From the NCBI GenBank assembly GCA_035281645.1, contig DATEDN010000118.1, positions 1 through 33,809 on the forward strand: DNA of 33,809 nt, in the 5' to 3' direction. The stretch's first letter is position 1. Each line of letters begins with the position of its first letter. Shown piece after piece: positions 24,292-33,314 of this stretch. Under the pieces are notes generated by a model. That model made no database searches. It saw nothing but the letters and a program-made list of their open reading frames with translations, and was not told where the DNA came from. The DNA is from JACCTH01 sp035281645 (GTDB lineage: Bacteria > Actinomycetota > Acidimicrobiia > Spongiisociales > ZC4RG35). Both the position numbers and the translations under genes were made by a program.

Positions 24292-25802
24292 ACCTGGTCC
24301 CGGTGAAGAGGGCCCTGGTCTCGGTCTGGGACAAAACCGGATTGATCGAGTTTTGTCAGGGGCTTTCAGAGAGCGGAGTCGAGATCGTCGCTTCCGGCGG
24401 CACCGCTGAGGCGCTGGCCGAGGCGGGCATCGCCGTCACCCTGGTTTCCGATGTCACCGGAGCAGCCGAGATGCTGGGCGGGAGAGTGAAGACTCTTCAC
24501 CCCCGGATCCATGCCGGGATCCTCGCCCGCCGCCAGGACCCCTCTCATCAAGCCGATCTCGAAGCCAACCGGATTGCCCCCTTTGAACTGGTGATATGCA
24601 ATCTCTATCCGTTCGAACAGACGGTGGCCGAACCTTCTACCACCGACGCCGAAGCGATCGAGCAGATCGATATCGGGGGCGTGACCCTGATACGGGCCGC
24701 CGCCAAGAACCACGAATCCGTCGGCGTCGTCACCGACCCCGACCAGTATTCATTGGTCCTCTCCGAGCTTCGAAGTGGGGGATTGGGAGCTGAGACCCGT
24801 CACGATCTCGCTCACGCCGCCTTTTTCCGCACCGCTAGCTATGACGCTGCCATCGTCAATTGGTTCGAGGAGGAAGAGGGCAGACTCCCTGGGCGAATCG
24901 TTCTCTCCCTGGAGAAAGTCCTCGACCTCCGATACGGCGAGAACCCCCATCAGCCGGCGGGCCTCTATCGCCAAACCGGTTCCTCCCCCTGGTGGCAACA
25001 GGGGAGGCTGGTGCAGGGAAAGCCGCTCTCTTTCAACAACATCTCGGACGCCGAAGCGGCCTGGCGACTCGTGTCTGAGATCGATTCGCCCGGGGTAGTC
25101 ATCGTCAAGCACGCCAATCCCTGCGGCGTGGCGATCGCGCCCAAGTTGGTCGAAGCCTTCCTCCGGGCCTGGGAATGCGACGGCCTTTCCGCCTTCGGCG
25201 GGGTAATTGCCCTCAACAGCCCGCTCGACGAGGAAACGGCTGCCGCCATCTCGGAGAAGTTCGTCGAGGTGGTGGTAGCCCCGGAGGTCTGGGATCTCGG
25301 TTCCATCAAGGAAGGAGTTCGGGTTCTCACCGCCGCCAGACCCCACGGGAACGACCTTGATCTCCGTCGAATCGAGGACGGGCTGCTCGTCCAAGGCCGT
25401 GATTGGGAGGACGGTGCCAGCTGGGAGACCAAGAGCCGGACAGCGCCGGGACACCACGAGGAGGCCAATCTCCGGCTGGCATTCACAGTCGCCAGTCACG
25501 CCAAGTCGAATGCGGTGGTCATTGTCAAGGACGGGGCCGCGGTCGGGGTAGGAGCGGGCGACCAGAGCCGAGTGGGAGCGGTTGAGAAAGCTCTGCGACA
25601 AGCCGGGGCGAGAGCGGAAGGGGCGGTGGCCGCATCCGATGCCTTTTTCCCCTTCCCCGATGGGATCGAGTTGCTGGCCGGGGCCGGTATTACCGCCATC
25701 GTGGCGCCGACCGGCTCGCGCAACGACGCTCAGGTCCTGGCGACGGCCGATCGGCTTGGCCTCGCCTTCGTCGCCACCCCCCGGCGCCACTTCCGCCACT
25801 GA
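24282..25802 (+). CDS. purH: Bifunctional AICAR transformylase / IMP cyclohydrolase
   Basis: Carries out the last two steps of IMP synthesis. The 506-aa protein has an N-terminal MGS-like cyclohydrolase domain (RALVSVWDKTGL, then GGRVKTLHPRIHAGIL) and a transformylase domain with LRYGENPHQ near residue 215 and the catalytic KHANPCG near 275. The C-terminus ends in the conserved VATPRRHFRH. Both this enzyme and PurN consume 10-formyl-THF, and the folate gene folD follows after 13 bp. Confidence 0.98.
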   Translation: MDLDLVPVKRALVSVWDKTGLIEFCQGLSESGVEIVASGGTAEALAEAGIAVTLVSDVTGAAEMLGGRVKTLHPRIHAGILARRQDPSHQADLEANRIAPFELVICNLYPFEQTVAEPSTTDAEAIEQIDIGGVTLIRAAAKNHESVGVVTDPDQYSLVLSELRSGGLGAETRHDLAHAAFFRTASYDAAIVNWFEEEEGRLPGRIVLSLEKVLDLRYGENPHQPAGLYRQTGSSPWWQQGRLVQGKPLSFNNISDAEAAWRLVSEIDSPGVVIVKHANPCGVAIAPKLVEAFLRAWECDGLSAFGGVIALNSPLDEETAAAISEKFVEVVVAPEVWDLGSIKEGVRVLTAARPHGNDLDLRRIEDGLLVQGRDWEDGASWETKSRTAPGHHEEANLRLAFTVASHAKSNAVVIVKDGAAVGVGAGDQSRVGAVEKALRQAGARAEGAVAASDAFFPFPDGIELLAGAGITAIVAPTGSRNDAQVLATADRLGLAFVATPRRHFRH

Positions 25803-25815
25803 TAGCGTCATTTTC

Positions 25816-26655
25816 ATGACGGCACAGATCATCGACGGCAAAGCGGTGGCGTCCGCGGTGAAGGTCGAAGTGGCCTCAGGGGTAAGGGCCCTCCGGCGAT
25901 CGCCCGGGCTGGCCACAATCCTCGTCGGCGATGATCCCGCTTCGCGCGTCTACGTGAGTGGCAAGCGAAGAGACGCCGAGGAGGTGGGGATGGTTTCGAT
26001 TCATCACCAACTCCCGGCCGATACCTCACAGGAGAAGCTGCTGGAGCTGATCGCCTCGCTTAACGACGACGCCAAAGTCGATGGAATCTTGGTGCAGCTT
26101 CCCCTCCCCAACGGCCTCGATCCGGAAGCCGCCGTCAACGCTATCGACCCGGGCAAGGACGCCGATGGCCTCCATCCCCAGAACCTGGGACGGTTGGTGC
26201 TCAACCAACCAGGCTTGCGACCCTGCACACCGTCCGGAGTGATGAGACTGCTCGATCATTACGAGGTCCCCATCCGCGGCCGGCGCGTGGTGATCGTCGG
26301 TCGAAGCTTTCTCGTTGGCCGCCCGCTGGCTCTTCTCCTCGGGGCCCGAGGCATCGACGCCACCGTCACCGTTGCCCACTCGCAGACCCAGGAGATCGCC
26401 GAGTTGACGTCGGCTGCCGACATCGTCGTGGCGGCCATCGGTTCGCCGCGCTTCATTACCGCCGAGATGATCAAACCGGGGGCGACGGTGATCGATGTCG
26501 GAGTCAATCGCCTCGAAGACCGGCTGGTGGGCGACGTTGATTTCGAAGCCGTGGTCGAAGTCGCCTCGGCCATCACCCCGGTGCCAGGGGGAGTGGGCCC
26601 GATGACGCGGGCGATGCTCCTCGTCAATACTCTCACCGCCGCCAGATCTCGCTGA
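25816..26655 (+). CDS. folD: Methylenetetrahydrofolate dehydrogenase / methenyl-THF cyclohydrolase
   Basis: Makes 10-formyl-THF from 5,10-methylene-THF using NADP, supplying the two upstream purine enzymes. The 279-aa protein shows YVSGKRRDAEEVG with the catalytic lysine near residue 50, VQLPLP, PCTPSGVM, GRSFLVGRPLA (cofactor-binding turn) and TPVPGGVGPMT. ATG 25816 is chosen over longer frame starts inside purH because homologues begin here. It lies 7 nt after a TAGCGT -10-like box, so an internal leaderless promoter is possible. Confidence 0.97.
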   Translation: MTAQIIDGKAVASAVKVEVASGVRALRRSPGLATILVGDDPASRVYVSGKRRDAEEVGMVSIHHQLPADTSQEKLLELIASLNDDAKVDGILVQLPLPNGLDPEAAVNAIDPGKDADGLHPQNLGRLVLNQPGLRPCTPSGVMRLLDHYEVPIRGRRVVIVGRSFLVGRPLALLLGARGIDATVTVAHSQTQEIAELTSAADIVVAAIGSPRFITAEMIKPGATVIDVGVNRLEDRLVGDVDFEAVVEVASAITPVPGGVGPMTRAMLLVNTLTAARSR

Positions 26656-26671
26656 GTCAAAGGATCACTCG

Positions 26672-27820
26672 ATGCCCTCTGCCCGAATTGCTGCGATCGC
26701 CCAGGCCAACCGCCGGCTGATCGGCTTCCTCCAAAACATGGAGACTCAACGGAGAAGGCCCGGCACGATCGACCTGACCTTGGGCAATCCCCAGGAACTT
26801 CCCATCGCCGGCTATGTAGAGGCGCTGGCCCGCCAACTTCCACCAGTCGACCGGGATTCCTACGCCTATCACCGCTCTGATCCCGATGCCCGGGCAGTGG
26901 TTGCCAAGCGTCTGATTGAGTGGCGAGGACTGGCCTTCGAGCCCGATGACATCGCGCTCACCCCCGGCGCCTTTGGGGCACTGGCTATCGCACTCGATGT
27001 CCTCGTCGATCCCGGAGACGAGGTGATCTTCTCCCTGCCGCCCTGGTTCATGTACGAGGGCATGATCCTCGGCTCCGGGGCAGTTCCGGTGAAGGTCAAC
27101 ACCCGCGCCGAGGACTACGACCTCGACCTCGACGGGATCGCCCGAGCTATCACCCCCCGGACCCGGGTGGTCATCGTCAACACCCCCAACAACCCCACCG
27201 GCCGCATCTATCCGCCCGCGACTCTGAAGTCGCTAGCCGAGCTGCTGCGCGAGCGTTCATCCGAGCGGGAGATCTATCTCCTCTCGGACGAGCCCTATTC
27301 CCGGCTCGTCTTCTCCGACTCGACTTTTGTGAGTCCCTCCGCCTTCTATGAGCGGACCCTCATCTCCTATAGCTACGGCAAAGTCCATCTCACCCCCGGG
27401 CAGCGGCTTGGGTGGCTGGCGGTGAATCCAGCCATGCCCAATCGCAAGGAGCTGCAAGCTTTGATCGAAGTGGCCCAGGTGGCCGGAGGTTGGTTATTTC
27501 CCAATGCGGTGATGCAGCGGGCGCTTGCCGACCTCGAGCACCTTTCCATCGACCTGGGCGAGCTGGAGCGAAAGCGCGACCTGATGCTGGATGAGTTGAG
27601 CCGGATGGGCTACTCGCTGAAGAAACCAGAAGGTACGTTCTACCTGTGGGTTCGGAGTCCCGACCCCGACGATCTCGGTTTCTGTCGCCGTCTCGCTGAC
27701 GCGGGCGTGTTTGTCCTGCCGGGAACCGTCTGCGAGGGGCCGGGCCACTTCCGGATCTCGTTGACCGCCAGTCCGCAAATGCTCCTCGACTCCCTGCCCG
27801 CCTTCGATAAGGTTCGCTAA
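26672..27820 (+). CDS. Class I/II PLP-dependent aminotransferase
   Basis: A 382-aa fold-type I aminotransferase. LGNPQE near residue 33 is the substrate-gate region. NTPNNPTGR contacts PLP, SDEPYSRLVF carries the pyridine-binding Asp and Tyr, and YGKVHLTPGQRLGW has the Schiff-base lysine and phosphate-binding Arg. The closest groups are AspC/AlaA-type enzymes; the amino donor is not identifiable by eye. AAAGG precedes the ATG, and the gap to folD is only 16 bp, so it likely ends the purine/folate operon. Confidence 0.9.
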   Translation: MPSARIAAIAQANRRLIGFLQNMETQRRRPGTIDLTLGNPQELPIAGYVEALARQLPPVDRDSYAYHRSDPDARAVVAKRLIEWRGLAFEPDDIALTPGAFGALAIALDVLVDPGDEVIFSLPPWFMYEGMILGSGAVPVKVNTRAEDYDLDLDGIARAITPRTRVVIVNTPNNPTGRIYPPATLKSLAELLRERSSEREIYLLSDEPYSRLVFSDSTFVSPSAFYERTLISYSYGKVHLTPGQRLGWLAVNPAMPNRKELQALIEVAQVAGGWLFPNAVMQRALADLEHLSIDLGELERKRDLMLDELSRMGYSLKKPEGTFYLWVRSPDPDDLGFCRRLADAGVFVLPGTVCEGPGHFRISLTASPQMLLDSLPAFDKVR

Positions 27821-27839
27821 ATCGGGAACCAGGTCGCTC

Positions 27840-28337
27840 TTACGCTTCGACCAAGTAGTTGGTCTCGGCGATGTAGCCCCAGCCGTCCATCTCGGGTGGT
27901 TCGACACCCAGCTGGGTGAGAGTCGTCGCAATCTGCGAGCGGTGCTCGGTCCCGTGGTTGATGGCCTGAAGGAGGAAAAGCCCTACGGGCATCAGCCAAC
28001 TACTCGGGGGGTCACTCCATTTGATCTCGACCTGCCGGTCCCAGTCGCTTCTCGAAGTTGCCTCTTCGAGTTGGCGGTCGCTTTCTTCGAGGCGCTCGGC
28101 CACCGCTCCCAGCCCGGGGAAGGGATCCTCGGACAATCGCTCGGGTCGTTCGCGATCGAGGAGGCGGGCGGCGTATCCGGCCTGGGCATTGGCGATATGG
28201 ACCAGCGTGGCACCGATCGACCCGTAGGTACCTGCAGTACTTGTCCCCATTTGCTCGGGCGTGAGGCCCTGACAAGCTTCGATCAAGCGCTGGTTCATCA
28301 TGGAGTTATGGCGGAAGAACTCGAGCAGAAGATCCAT
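27840..28337 (-). CDS. DinB family (YfiT-like) metal-binding protein
   Basis: A 165-aa four-helix-bundle protein of the DinB/YfiT superfamily. The metal-binding histidine triad is visible: H47 in LVHIANAQ, and H128 and H132 in NHGTEHRSQI, the usual spacing. Members include thiol-dependent transferases (for example mycothiol- or bacillithiol-dependent enzymes), but most are uncharacterised; actinomycetes usually use mycothiol. It converges on the aminotransferase and is divergent from icd. Confidence 0.88.
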   Translation of the reverse strand: MDLLLEFFRHNSMMNQRLIEACQGLTPEQMGTSTAGTYGSIGATLVHIANAQAGYAARLLDRERPERLSEDPFPGLGAVAERLEESDRQLEEATSRSDWDRQVEIKWSDPPSSWLMPVGLFLLQAINHGTEHRSQIATTLTQLGVEPPEMDGWGYIAETNYLVEA

Positions 28338-28371
28338 GTCGAGCGAGGGTAGCTTCGGTGGTGTGAGGCAG

Positions 28372-28400
28372 GATTGGAAGCCTGTCCGTGGGCATATGAT
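28372..28400 (+). promoter_or_regulatory. Candidate icd promoter
   Basis: TATGAT (28395-28400) is a good -10 box. TTGGAA (28374-28379) is a -35 candidate but with a short 15-nt spacer; GATTGG at 28372 would give 17. It sits in the 108-bp DinB/icd divergent gap, about 46 bp before the start. Confidence 0.4.
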
Positions 28401-28445
28401 CGCCTACAACCGACTGACGTTCGCCATCCGATAAGGAGCTGAAAC

Positions 28446-29648
<1,203 letters not shown>

Positions 29649-30638
29649 GTGAAAGACCCGCTTCGGGTAACCGTCACCGGGGCGGCGGGACAGATCGGCT
29701 ACGCCCTCGTCTTCCGCATCGCCGCCGGCGACATGCTGGGGCCGGAGCAGCCGGTAATCCTGCAAATGCTCGAAATCCCGCCCGTCCTCCACGCTCTCGA
29801 GGGAGTGGCGATGGAGCTCGACGACTGCGCGTTTCCATTGCTGGCGGGAATGGTGATTACAGACGATCCCGAGGTGGGGTTTGGTGACACCGACATCGCC
29901 ATGCTGGTGGGCTCGATGCCCCGCAAAGAGGGGATGGAGCGCTCCGACCTTCTCCGGGCCAACGGCGAGATTTTCACGGTTCAAGGGCGAGCCCTGGCGC
30001 AATCGGCCTCGAAGGAGGTGCGGGTACTAGTGGTGGGCAACCCCGCCAACACCAACTGCCTGATCGCCCTCGAAAACGCCGAGGGTGCCAATCCCCGTCA
30101 TTACACGGCCATGACCCGCCTCGACCACAACCGAGCCAAAAGCCAGGTCGCTAAGAAGCTCGGGAAGCCGGTGTCGTCGGTCAGACAAATGACGATCTGG
30201 GGAAACCACTCGTCCACCCAATACCCCGACCTTTTCAACTGTCAGGTGGATGGGGTTTCTGCCTTCAAGGCCGTCGACGACCAGGCCTGGGTGGAGGAGA
30301 CTTTCATCCCTACCGTTGCCAAACGGGGGGCGGCGATCATTTCCGCCCGTGGCGCCTCCTCGGCCGCCTCGGCCGCCCAGGCCGCCATCGATCATGTGCG
30401 CGATTGGATGCTGGGAACACCGTCCGATGACTGGGTCTCGATGGCGGTGGCTTCAGACGGCTCCTACGGGGTGCCAGAAGGGCTCATTTCCTCCTTTCCT
30501 TGCCGTACCACAGAGGGGGAGTGGGAGATCGTTCCGGGCCTCGAAATCGTCGATTTCTCCCGGTCTCGGATCGACGCCTCAGTTGCCGAACTCGCCGAAG
30601 AACGCCAAGCTGTCACTGATCTCGGGCTGATTCGCTAA
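29649..30638 (+). CDS. mdh: Malate dehydrogenase
   Basis: Oxidises malate to oxaloacetate with NAD. The 329-aa protein is of the cytosolic/actinobacterial (group 2) type: VTGAAGQIGYALVFR at the N-terminus, MLVGSMPRKEGMER carrying the substrate arginines, VVGNPANTNCLI, TRLDHNRAKSQVA, and WGNHSSTQYPD with the catalytic histidine. The GTG start immediately follows the icd stop. An inverted repeat, aattac-agcccg-gtaatt (30638-30655), starts at the last base of its stop codon. Confidence 0.97.
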   Translation: MKDPLRVTVTGAAGQIGYALVFRIAAGDMLGPEQPVILQMLEIPPVLHALEGVAMELDDCAFPLLAGMVITDDPEVGFGDTDIAMLVGSMPRKEGMERSDLLRANGEIFTVQGRALAQSASKEVRVLVVGNPANTNCLIALENAEGANPRHYTAMTRLDHNRAKSQVAKKLGKPVSSVRQMTIWGNHSSTQYPDLFNCQVDGVSAFKAVDDQAWVEETFIPTVAKRGAAIISARGASSAASAAQAAIDHVRDWMLGTPSDDWVSMAVASDGSYGVPEGLISSFPCRTTEGEWEIVPGLEIVDFSRSRIDASVAELAEERQAVTDLGLIR

Positions 30639-30655
30639 ATTACAGCCCGGTAATT
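30638..30655. promoter_or_regulatory. Inverted repeat between mdh and the HU gene
   Basis: A 6-bp perfect arm pair aattac/gtaatt with a 6-nt loop directly after the mdh stop and 20 bp before the HU start. It could be a weak transcript-end hairpin or an operator for the HU gene. Confidence 0.35.
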
Positions 30656-30675
30656 CCCGTCCGAACGGAGGATGA

Positions 30676-30954
30676 ATGAACAAGGCCGAATTGATCGACG
30701 CCGTCGCCAACGCGACCGGCGGCAACCGATCGGCAGCAAGTGACGCCGTGGACGCCGTGCTTTCGAGCATCCAAAAGAGCCTGGTCAGCGGGGAAAAGGT
30801 CACCCTGCCCGGCTTTGGCACCTTCGAGGTACGCAGCCGAGCCGCCCGGACCGGTCGCAACCCCCAAACCGGAGAGACCATTCAGGTGCAGGCTTCCAAG
30901 GCGCCTGCCTTCAAGGCTGGCGCCGCCCTGAAGAACGCCGTCAACGGCCGCTAA
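30676..30954 (+). CDS. hup: HU family nucleoid protein
   Basis: Histone-like DNA-bending protein of 92 aa, the usual HU/IHF size. MNKAELIDAVA starts the helical dimerisation part. LPGFGTFEVRSRAARTGRNPQTGE is the beta-arm region with its DNA-intercalating proline, and it ends with AFKAGAALKNAVN. It lacks the lysine-rich tail of mycobacterial HupB. GGAGG lies 6 nt before the ATG. A long hairpin repeat follows its stop. Confidence 0.96.
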   Translation: MNKAELIDAVANATGGNRSAASDAVDAVLSSIQKSLVSGEKVTLPGFGTFEVRSRAARTGRNPQTGETIQVQASKAPAFKAGAALKNAVNGR

Positions 30955-30958
30955 ATCT

Positions 30959-31015
30959 GCGAACCCAGGGTTCACAGATAGGCCCTGCCTATCTGTGAGC
31001 CCACAGAACGAGAAG
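30959..31015 (+). repeat. Interspersed hairpin repeat, copy 2 (HU/SCP2 convergent gap)
   Basis: A 57-nt element nearly identical to 6134-6192. It folds into a 16-bp stem with one G-U pair and a 3-nt loop (30968-31002), stronger than in copy 1. It fills the gap between two convergent genes and may serve as a bidirectional transcript boundary. It has no U-run. Confidence 0.78.
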
Positions 31016-31017
31016 AG

Positions 31018-31401
31018 TCAGTAGTCGGTCGGTAGGTCTTTGACTGCCGCCGACCACTGAGCGATGGCCGCCTGGTGCATCATCAGCTTGGCCAGGTTCC
31101 CGGCGACCTTGAGCTTGCCGGTCATAAAGGCGGTCTGCACGTTGAGATCGCCTTTTGATATTGATGACGCGGTGTCGTAGGTGGTATTGATGGTGACGTC
31201 GGCGCCTTCGAGGTTGCCGAGGGCGAGATCGACGTCGCCTTTGGAGGTCTTCAAGTAGTAGGCAACGTCGCCATCGGGTCCGCCGCTGACATTGAAGGCG
31301 ATGCCGAGATCGGCATTGCCGATGGCGCTCTTGAAGCCCTGGTGGTTGTTGAGGGTTTGGTCGACTTCAGCGGCCCACTCGCTGGAAAGAAACTTGGCCA
31401 T
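31018..31401 (-). CDS. SCP2 sterol-binding domain protein
   Basis: A 127-aa stand-alone SCP2-like lipid-binding domain. It has the typical alternating strands (YYLKTSKGDVDLALG, ADVTINTTYDTASSISKGDLN) and the C-terminal GKLKVAGNLAKLM helix. Such domains bind hydrophobic ligands in the cytosol; the ligand here is unknown. It lies downstream of, and in the same direction as, the TadE/TadG-like pair after 42 bp, but has its own GGGAGC ribosome site. It converges on HU. Confidence 0.9.
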   Translation of the reverse strand: MAKFLSSEWAAEVDQTLNNHQGFKSAIGNADLGIAFNVSGGPDGDVAYYLKTSKGDVDLALGNLEGADVTINTTYDTASSISKGDLNVQTAFMTGKLKVAGNLAKLMMHQAAIAQWSAAVKDLPTDY

Positions 31402-31443
31402 TTTGCTCCCGGTTTGAAGTGCCGGGCGAGGGTAGCGCTCTCT

Positions 31444-32781
31444 TTAACTGTTGATCAGGCGCACGGCCTTCGGAGCACCCTCCTTGAATTCTGAAAAGCA
31501 ACCCGGTTCGACCTGAACATCGGAGGCGAAGTCGATCCCGATAGCGGCGATTACCTGTACGTTCTCGCCCATGTTCCCTCCGAAGTCATCAAAGAATTCT
31601 CCTGAGATATTGGGGGGACTGTTCCCGTTGTAGAACGGTCTGAGAAGATAGATCCATTCAAATCCGAGCACTTTCGCGGTGCACCTGTTCACCTGGGTGG
31701 GATCGAGAGGGTCCGTAACTGTGCAATCTGATGTTGGAAATGTTTCGACCACTGGGATTCGCGCAAACCGCGGGCAGTCGCAATCCTCGATAGCCGTGAG
31801 CGTTTCTCTAGCTGGAGCGACAAACGTTCCGTTGGCAATGTCGTCTTCCCATGTCACCGTTTCCCTCGGGTCCGTGCATGCGCCGTCGGCGCAGTTCGCT
31901 ACCTGTTCGAGGGTGTGACCGTCATAACAATCCCCGCTGTGGCAGTAGATGGTGTGATGTCGCTGAAGGTAACCGACATCGTCGCCCTCGAAGCCAAGTG
32001 AATCACGACCCCGGATGAGACCGTCGTAAATCTTGTTGGGATCGCTACCGCTTGTTGTAGCAACACGGTTGCATGGTTCGAACTCGCTGTTACCCACCTC
32101 GCACAGCTGGTTGACAGCTGGATCTAGGTCCCAGTTGATGCCCGCAATCATGTTGGCGATGTAGTTTCCGGTGGGGTTGTTTTCCTTTGATCCTGGAGGA
32201 TCATCATGACGGGGAATCTTTAGCCCGGAACACGAGTCGCTTGATTGATCGTTGAGCGTGCACTGATTTTGTTCGAAATTGACGATTCCGCCCGAGAACC
32301 CAGGAAAGATTCCGAAGGGCATGTCCGCTCCAGCTCCAAGGGCCGAACCCACTTCACAATATGCAACCTGATTGATTGGAACCTCGGTCGACCCGATGGC
32401 CCTTGCGAAATGCGTGCCCCTGTCCTGGGAAACGGAAACTCGCATTTGTGTCGATTTCCCATTCCAGGGGGTTTCGATTTCGATTTCGAAGACACCTGTC
32501 GAGAACGTGTTTATGCCAGGCGCAGGTGTAGCGGCGATGTTCAAGCTGGCGAGGTCAGGGTGATTTGGACGTAGAAAATCGGCCGCCTTCTGTACAGCAG
32601 CCACTGGGTTTTCGGGAAGTTCTTGGACGCCGGCAAGACAAGCCAAATCGGCAACACGTTGCTCCGACCGCGCCTGCTGAAAAAACATCGATGTGTCAAC
32701 AGCCAGGGCGGCGGCTCCCAGCAAGAACAGCAACGCAATAGCGGTTAGCAGGGCGACGTAACCTCGGTCTGATCGGTTCAA
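31444..32781 (-). CDS. TadG-like pilus-assembly/secreted protein
   Basis: A 445-aa protein with a TadG/TadE-like N-terminus: a short basic lead, then RGYVALLTAIALLFLLGAAA forming a membrane helix at about residues 8-30, followed by a large extracytoplasmic domain. That domain is rich in Asp, Asn and Cys (several CxC-like and paired cysteines around 290-350) and matches nothing I recognise. Flp-type pilus loci carry such minor pseudopilin-like proteins. The TTG start overlaps the upstream gene's stop (TTGA). The DNA is visibly more AT-rich than its neighbours, which suggests acquisition or relaxed selection. Confidence 0.75.
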   Translation of the reverse strand: MNRSDRGYVALLTAIALLFLLGAAALAVDTSMFFQQARSEQRVADLACLAGVQELPENPVAAVQKAADFLRPNHPDLASLNIAATPAPGINTFSTGVFEIEIETPWNGKSTQMRVSVSQDRGTHFARAIGSTEVPINQVAYCEVGSALGAGADMPFGIFPGFSGGIVNFEQNQCTLNDQSSDSCSGLKIPRHDDPPGSKENNPTGNYIANMIAGINWDLDPAVNQLCEVGNSEFEPCNRVATTSGSDPNKIYDGLIRGRDSLGFEGDDVGYLQRHHTIYCHSGDCYDGHTLEQVANCADGACTDPRETVTWEDDIANGTFVAPARETLTAIEDCDCPRFARIPVVETFPTSDCTVTDPLDPTQVNRCTAKVLGFEWIYLLRPFYNGNSPPNISGEFFDDFGGNMGENVQVIAAIGIDFASDVQVEPGCFSEFKEGAPKAVRLINS

Positions 32782-33272
32782 ACGCCCGGCTCCAATCGCG
32801 CGACCGCTCGTGCTTGAAGGTCAACAGTTGTGCTGAAGAAGACAAAGTTGAGTGGGTAGTCGTCGATGAATAGGCCTACCTGCACTCGGTCATCAGTCGT
32901 TGGATCGTCGGCCGCACCGATAGGGCATGTCGGTGAGTACCCAGAGCTCGTCGTAGAAGTCCAAGCACCTCCGTCGAAGTCGGCAATGCAGTACTCGACA
33001 TCCGTCCAAGGAAACGAGGCTGCTATGACCTCCCCTGAAGCCACCGTCAGAATGTTCGGATGCTCGGGATCGGTAGCGCCGTATCTGGCTGCTTCCCGAG
33101 CCGCGTGATCCAAGACGTTGTGGATGTTCCAGGCGCGAGCGGTGGTCCAGATGCCGAACAGCAGCATCACAAAGATTGGGGTAATCAGCGCTGCTTCGAC
33201 TAGGACGGCCCCGCGATCACCCCGCGACGAGAAAGATCCTGAGCCCCCAACCTTTCCCCGCCTGCCCACCAC
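32778..33272 (-). CDS. TadE-like minor pseudopilin
   Basis: A 164-aa protein with the TadE-like N-terminal motif: RGAVLVEAALITPIFVMLLFG, with a glutamate five residues into the hydrophobic stretch as in type IV pilin-like proteins. ARAWNIHNVLDHAAREAARYG follows, another family hallmark. The rest is extracytoplasmic. The start is one of two adjacent GTG codons behind GGGAGG, which itself lies in a small inverted repeat. It is coupled to the following TadG-like gene by TTGA. No TadA, TadB, TadC, CpaB or Flp gene is visible nearby. Confidence 0.82.
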   Translation of the reverse strand: MVGRRGKVGGSGSFSSRGDRGAVLVEAALITPIFVMLLFGIWTTARAWNIHNVLDHAAREAARYGATDPEHPNILTVASGEVIAASFPWTDVEYCIADFDGGAWTSTTSSGYSPTCPIGAADDPTTDDRVQVGLFIDDYPLNFVFFSTTVDLQARAVARLEPGV

Positions 33273-33314
33273 CGAATCCTCCCGGAGGGAAGGTTACGGC
33301 AGGACGCTGATTAG

